From Microvirga calopogonii (GTDB lineage: Bacteria; Pseudomonadota; Alphaproteobacteria; Rhizobiales; Beijerinckiaceae): DNA of 64,000 nt. The DNA lies in the NCBI RefSeq assembly GCF_003347665.1, contig NZ_QDGA01000001.1, positions 1 to 64,000 on the forward strand, given 5' to 3'. The position numbers were made by a program, and so were the translations under genes. Positions 61,014 to 64,000 of the stretch are shown here, in pieces (the stretch's first letter is position 1; every line of letters begins with the position of its first letter). The notes below the pieces were generated by a model. The model did not search any database. It saw only the letters and a list, made by a program, of their open reading frames with translations, and was not told the origin of the DNA.

Positions 61014-62525
61014 ATGATCGTGGCTGACGTGCAACTTTTGAAGCAAGCGACAAGCAGGCAGGCGCTCGACAGGGTTCCGGCGGCGGTGACGCGGACGACG
61101 GGTCCGATCCTGCGTCCGGGGCAGAATTGCTGGCGCGTGGCCCAGGCCGATCGGGCGAGCGTGCTGATCGACGGCGCCGCCTATTTTGCGAATCTCGAAG
61201 CCGCTCTGCGGAACGCCCGCCGCTCGATCCTCATCGTCGGGTGGGATTTCGACGGCAGCATCCGCCTGCGTCCCGACGTCGGCATCGAGGAATCGCAACC
61301 GCTGGGTCCCCTGCTCCGCTCGCTCCTCGAGGAGCGACCCGACCTCGAGGTCAGAATTCTCGTGTGGAGCGTCGCGGTCGTTCATGCGCCGGGCGCGCCG
61401 GGTCCGCTGATCTTCGGCGCCGACTGGCAGAACCATCCGCGCCTGCAGCTCAAGCTCGACACCCATCACCCGCTCTATGCCGCCCATCACCAGAAGATCG
61501 TCTGCATCGACGACAGCCTGGCCTTCATCGGCGGCATGGACCTGACCGTCGAGCGCTGGGACACCTGCCGCCATGCCTGCGACGATCCGATCCGGTTGAA
61601 GGACGACGGGACCATCTACGAGCCCGTTCACGATCTCCAAATGGTCGTTGACGGCGAAGCCGCGCACGCCATTGCCGAAGTGGCCTATGGGCGCTGGAAG
61701 CTCGGTACCGGTGAAGAGCTCGTCCCGGCCCCGAACGGAACCGATCCCTGGCCTGACGGCCTCGTTCCGGATTTCCGCCATGCGCCGATCGCCATTGCGC
61801 GTACCTATCCGGCCTGGGGCGAGCAGCCCGCCGCCAACGAGGCGGCGGCGCTCACCCTGGATGCGCTCTCGGCCGCCAGGGAGACGATCTACATCGAAGC
61901 GCAATACATGACGGCGCCCTATGTGGGCGACGTGCTCGAAAGGCGTCTCGCCGATCCCGACGGTCCCGAGGTCGTCGTTGTCCAGACCCACGAATCCCAT
62001 GGCTGGGCCGAGGAGCTGGTCATGGGCACCAATCGGGACCGGCTGATACGGCGCCTGCGCCAATGCGACCGCCATGGCCGCTTGAGGGTCTATTACCCGG
62101 TCATTCCCAACGGAAAAGGCGGGGAATGCCAGGTCCTGATCCATTCCAAACTCATCATCGTCGATGACGTCTTCGTCCGCATCGGGTCCTCGAACCTGAA
62201 CAACCGCTCCATCGGCCTCGACAGCGAATGCGACGCCGCCATCGAAGCCACGACGGAGGAGATGCGCCGGACCATCGTGGCGCTTCGCAACCGCCTCCTC
62301 GCGGAACATCTGGACGTGTCTCCTGAAGCGTTCGACAGCGCTCTCGATGCCAATGACGGATCCGTCATCGCGGCCGTCGAGCAGCTCAACACGGGCATCC
62401 GCGGCCTTCGCGCCTTTCAGGCCATGACGGATGACGGCCCGGCTGTCCCGGCAACCGGCACGGGGCTCCTCGATCCGCTCGAACCCTTCGAGCCTCTCTC
62501 CCTGTTCAAGCGCCGCAAGGAATAG
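61014..62525 (+). CDS. Phospholipase-D-superfamily protein (cardiolipin-synthase-like)
   Basis: 503 residues with two HKD motifs: HHQKIVCIDDSLAFIGGMD (His158) and IHSKLIIVDDVFVRIGSSNL (near residue 377), so both halves of the active site are present. Members hydrolyse or exchange phosphodiesters; cardiolipin synthesis is one possibility, but the N-terminal membrane segments of classical bacterial Cls are missing. TTG 60978 would lie within the predicted promoter, hence ATG 61014. It ends three bases before the converging YbhN-like gene. Confidence 0.85.
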   Translation: MIVADVQLLKQATSRQALDRVPAAVTRTTGPILRPGQNCWRVAQADRASVLIDGAAYFANLEAALRNARRSILIVGWDFDGSIRLRPDVGIEESQPLGPLLRSLLEERPDLEVRILVWSVAVVHAPGAPGPLIFGADWQNHPRLQLKLDTHHPLYAAHHQKIVCIDDSLAFIGGMDLTVERWDTCRHACDDPIRLKDDGTIYEPVHDLQMVVDGEAAHAIAEVAYGRWKLGTGEELVPAPNGTDPWPDGLVPDFRHAPIAIARTYPAWGEQPAANEAAALTLDALSAARETIYIEAQYMTAPYVGDVLERRLADPDGPEVVVVQTHESHGWAEELVMGTNRDRLIRRLRQCDRHGRLRVYYPVIPNGKGGECQVLIHSKLIIVDDVFVRIGSSNLNNRSIGLDSECDAAIEATTEEMRRTIVALRNRLLAEHLDVSPEAFDSALDANDGSVIAAVEQLNTGIRGLRAFQAMTDDGPAVPATGTGLLDPLEPFEPLSLFKRRKE

Positions 62526-62528
62526 GCA

Positions 62529-63470
62529 TCACGCCTTCGCGCCGATCCCATCGGTCACATAGGCACTGCCCTTGCGCCGGTAGACCAGTTCCGTGACCGA
62601 GAACAGGATGCTGCCCAGGACGAGCGGCACGAGGAAGTAGACGAACCGGAACACGAGAAGCGGCCCGATCAGGTCGTTCTGCGGCAGCAGATACATGACG
62701 ACGCTCTCGATGACACCGAGGCCGCCGGGGACATGGCTGACGAGCGCCGTCGCGTTGGCGATCACATAGACCGATGCCACGCCCAGGTAAGCCACGTCGG
62801 CCACGGCAGCGAGCGCCTGATGAAGGCAGGCCGCCACGAAGGCGAAGTTGATGGAGCCGATCAGAACCTGCCCGATCGCGAGTCTGAGGGGAGGCATTTC
62901 GAGCGACCAGCGCCTGATGGTCAGGGGCTTCCGAAGGAAAGCCGACAGGACGAGGTACAGGGCGGGAAGCGCAAGGCAGCCGGTCCCGAGGGCGAGCACG
63001 GCCGGCCGGGTGAGCCCCGTGATCTCCATCGCCAGACCGGAGCGCAGCAGGAGGGCCGCTCCGCCCAGGACGAGGAGCCCGAGCCCCACGGTGATGCCGC
63101 AAAAGACGATCACCTTGGCGACCTCTCCGGTCTTCAGACCCCACCGGTTGTAGAAGCGGTAGCGGACCGCCCCGCTGCTGAGGGCGGCCAAGCCGATATT
63201 GTGTCCCAGCGAAAGAGCCGTGAAGGAGGCCAGAGCCGCCTTCCGATACGGCAGCGGACGCTTGACGTAATGCAGGGCCAGATAATCGAAGAAGCTCAGG
63301 CACAGGTAGCTCGCGGCGGCGAAACCCGCCGCGCCCAGGAGCCTCGGCACGGGCACGGCCGCCACGGCGGCGATCAGCTGGTCCAGGCTGTAGCGGCTGA
63401 GGGTGCGGTAGAGAAGAAAAGCCGCAAGGCCAATAGCCGTCGCAGCAATCACGTATTTCCAGTTCCGCAT
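62529..63470 (-). CDS. YbhN/UPF0104-family membrane protein
   Basis: 313 residues, about eight membrane segments, related to the flippase part of lysylphosphatidylglycerol synthases. Recognisable: SLGHNIGLAALSSGAVRYRF and NATALVSHVPGGLGVIESVV. In E. coli ybhN lies beside clsB and the EEP-family gene ybhP, the same companions as here. ATG 63470 has a GAGGAGAG ribosome site; the frame to 63500 is ten residues longer. Confidence 0.85.
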   Translation of the reverse strand: MRNWKYVIAATAIGLAAFLLYRTLSRYSLDQLIAAVAAVPVPRLLGAAGFAAASYLCLSFFDYLALHYVKRPLPYRKAALASFTALSLGHNIGLAALSSGAVRYRFYNRWGLKTGEVAKVIVFCGITVGLGLLVLGGAALLLRSGLAMEITGLTRPAVLALGTGCLALPALYLVLSAFLRKPLTIRRWSLEMPPLRLAIGQVLIGSINFAFVAACLHQALAAVADVAYLGVASVYVIANATALVSHVPGGLGVIESVVMYLLPQNDLIGPLLVFRFVYFLVPLVLGSILFSVTELVYRRKGSAYVTDGIGAKA

Positions 63471-63572
63471 CCGCTCTCCTCGACCTGCTCGAGCCGTCAC
63501 TGAAACGGCTCCGCTCCGTGGGGCTAAACGCGGTGGAGCGCCGTGTGATCCGTCGGACGCTTCAGGACATTG

Positions 63573-64000
63573 TTATTCCTGTGCATGGGCAAAGGTGGGC
63601 CGATGCTCCTTGCCTTGAGCGACCTGGAACTCGACCAGGAGCGGCAGGTGATCCGACGCGACGCGAGCAAGAGGCGTACGCACGGTCTCGACCCGCAGGA
63701 CGCGCACCGAGCGGCTGACGAAGACATGGTCGATGCGCAGCATCGGCAGGCAGGAGGGGAAGGTTGCCTTGGGGCGCGGCAGCGGAAGCTGCGCCTGCGC
63801 GTCCCACAGGTGCGAGGCCAAGCGCCGGTAGGCCCTGGAGCGGGGCGTGGCGTTGAGATCGCCGACGAGAATCACCGGTTCCCGGCAGGCCTGATGCCCG
63901 AGCCATTGCGGGCCCAGCAAGGTGTCGATCTGGGCGAGGCGCTCATGCCGGCGCAGCCCCAGATGCGTGTTGATCACCTGAACCTCGGCGCCGCCGATCT
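63573..64000 (-). CDS. Endonuclease/exonuclease/phosphatase-family protein, C-terminal part
   Basis: The frame runs off the window end, so the N-terminus is missing; about 142 residues are visible. The motifs NTHLGL, VILVGDLNATPRSRAYRRL and, near the end, ASDHLPLLVEF are the metal and catalytic Asp/Asn/His residues of the EEP superfamily. A partner of phospholipase-D and YbhN genes in many genomes (YbhP-like); likely acts on a phosphodiester of a lipid or nucleic acid. Confidence 0.85.
   Translation of the reverse strand, partial: IGGAEVQVINTHLGLRRHERLAQIDTLLGPQWLGHQACREPVILVGDLNATPRSRAYRRLASHLWDAQAQLPLPRPKATFPSCLPMLRIDHVFVSRSVRVLRVETVRTPLARVASDHLPLLVEFQVAQGKEHRPTFAHAQE

Overview
This is a high-GC (about 65%) chromosomal window, most likely from an alphaproteobacterium of the order Hyphomicrobiales and possibly near Microvirga or Methylobacterium. 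The assignment rests on gene content, on promoter-like sites matching the EcfG general-stress consensus (GGAAC-N16/17-CGTT), on the twin-hairpin intergenic repeats, and on several small proteins of alphaproteobacterial type. It is inference: no rRNA or other marker gene lies in the window. I saw no tRNA, rRNA, CRISPR array, transposase or prophage.

Layout. 1-7425: the end of an SMP-30 type lactonase, a DMT-family permease, a complete branched-chain-amino-acid-type (HAAT) ABC transporter (SBP-livG-livF-livH-livM) and a Gre-family factor. 7598-9073: a diguanylate cyclase with a duplicated sensor region. 9448-23258: an aromatic-acid catabolic locus. A minus-strand operon encodes a FAD monooxygenase/old-yellow-enzyme fusion (2-aminobenzoyl-CoA or salicylyl-CoA type), an SDR, a MarR regulator, an enoyl-CoA hydratase, an acyl-CoA dehydrogenase and an unusual RidA-like protein. 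Next to it are a benzoate-CoA ligase family gene and a divergent plus-strand operon with a second HAAT transporter and an arylformamidase-like hydrolase. Two nearly identical palindromes precede the monooxygenase and the ligase/transporter genes, so one MarR protein probably controls the locus. 23295-31985: an Mfd-like helicase, an L,D-transpeptidase, small unknown genes, SelO and a glycine-rich secreted protein.

32114-43218: a complete urea module on the minus strand: urtABCDE uptake, ureD, a fused urease gamma-beta subunit, ureC, ureE, ureF, ureG and a HupE/UreJ nickel permease. It runs behind a good sigma-54 promoter match, as expected for nitrogen control. 43498-59557: glycogen and trehalose metabolism: glgA, treZ, a 1614-residue MalQ-TreY fusion, glgB, glgX, a second glgA and glgC. 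An exact EcfG-type promoter precedes treZ. 59716-64000: a DUF2934-like protein, then a membrane/phospholipid group: DedA, a phospholipase-D-fold protein, a YbhN-like membrane protein and the end of an endonuclease/exonuclease/phosphatase-family gene.

The working picture is a soil or plant-associated bacterium that scavenges amino acids, urea and aromatic acids with three HAAT transporters, and stores carbon as glycogen that is routed to trehalose under stress. The most notable items are the MarR two-operator circuit around a possible kynurenine/anthranilate-CoA pathway, the RidA-like protein without the usual catalytic arginine, the MalQ-TreY fusion, and the perfect palindromes placed directly after two transporter binding-protein genes.
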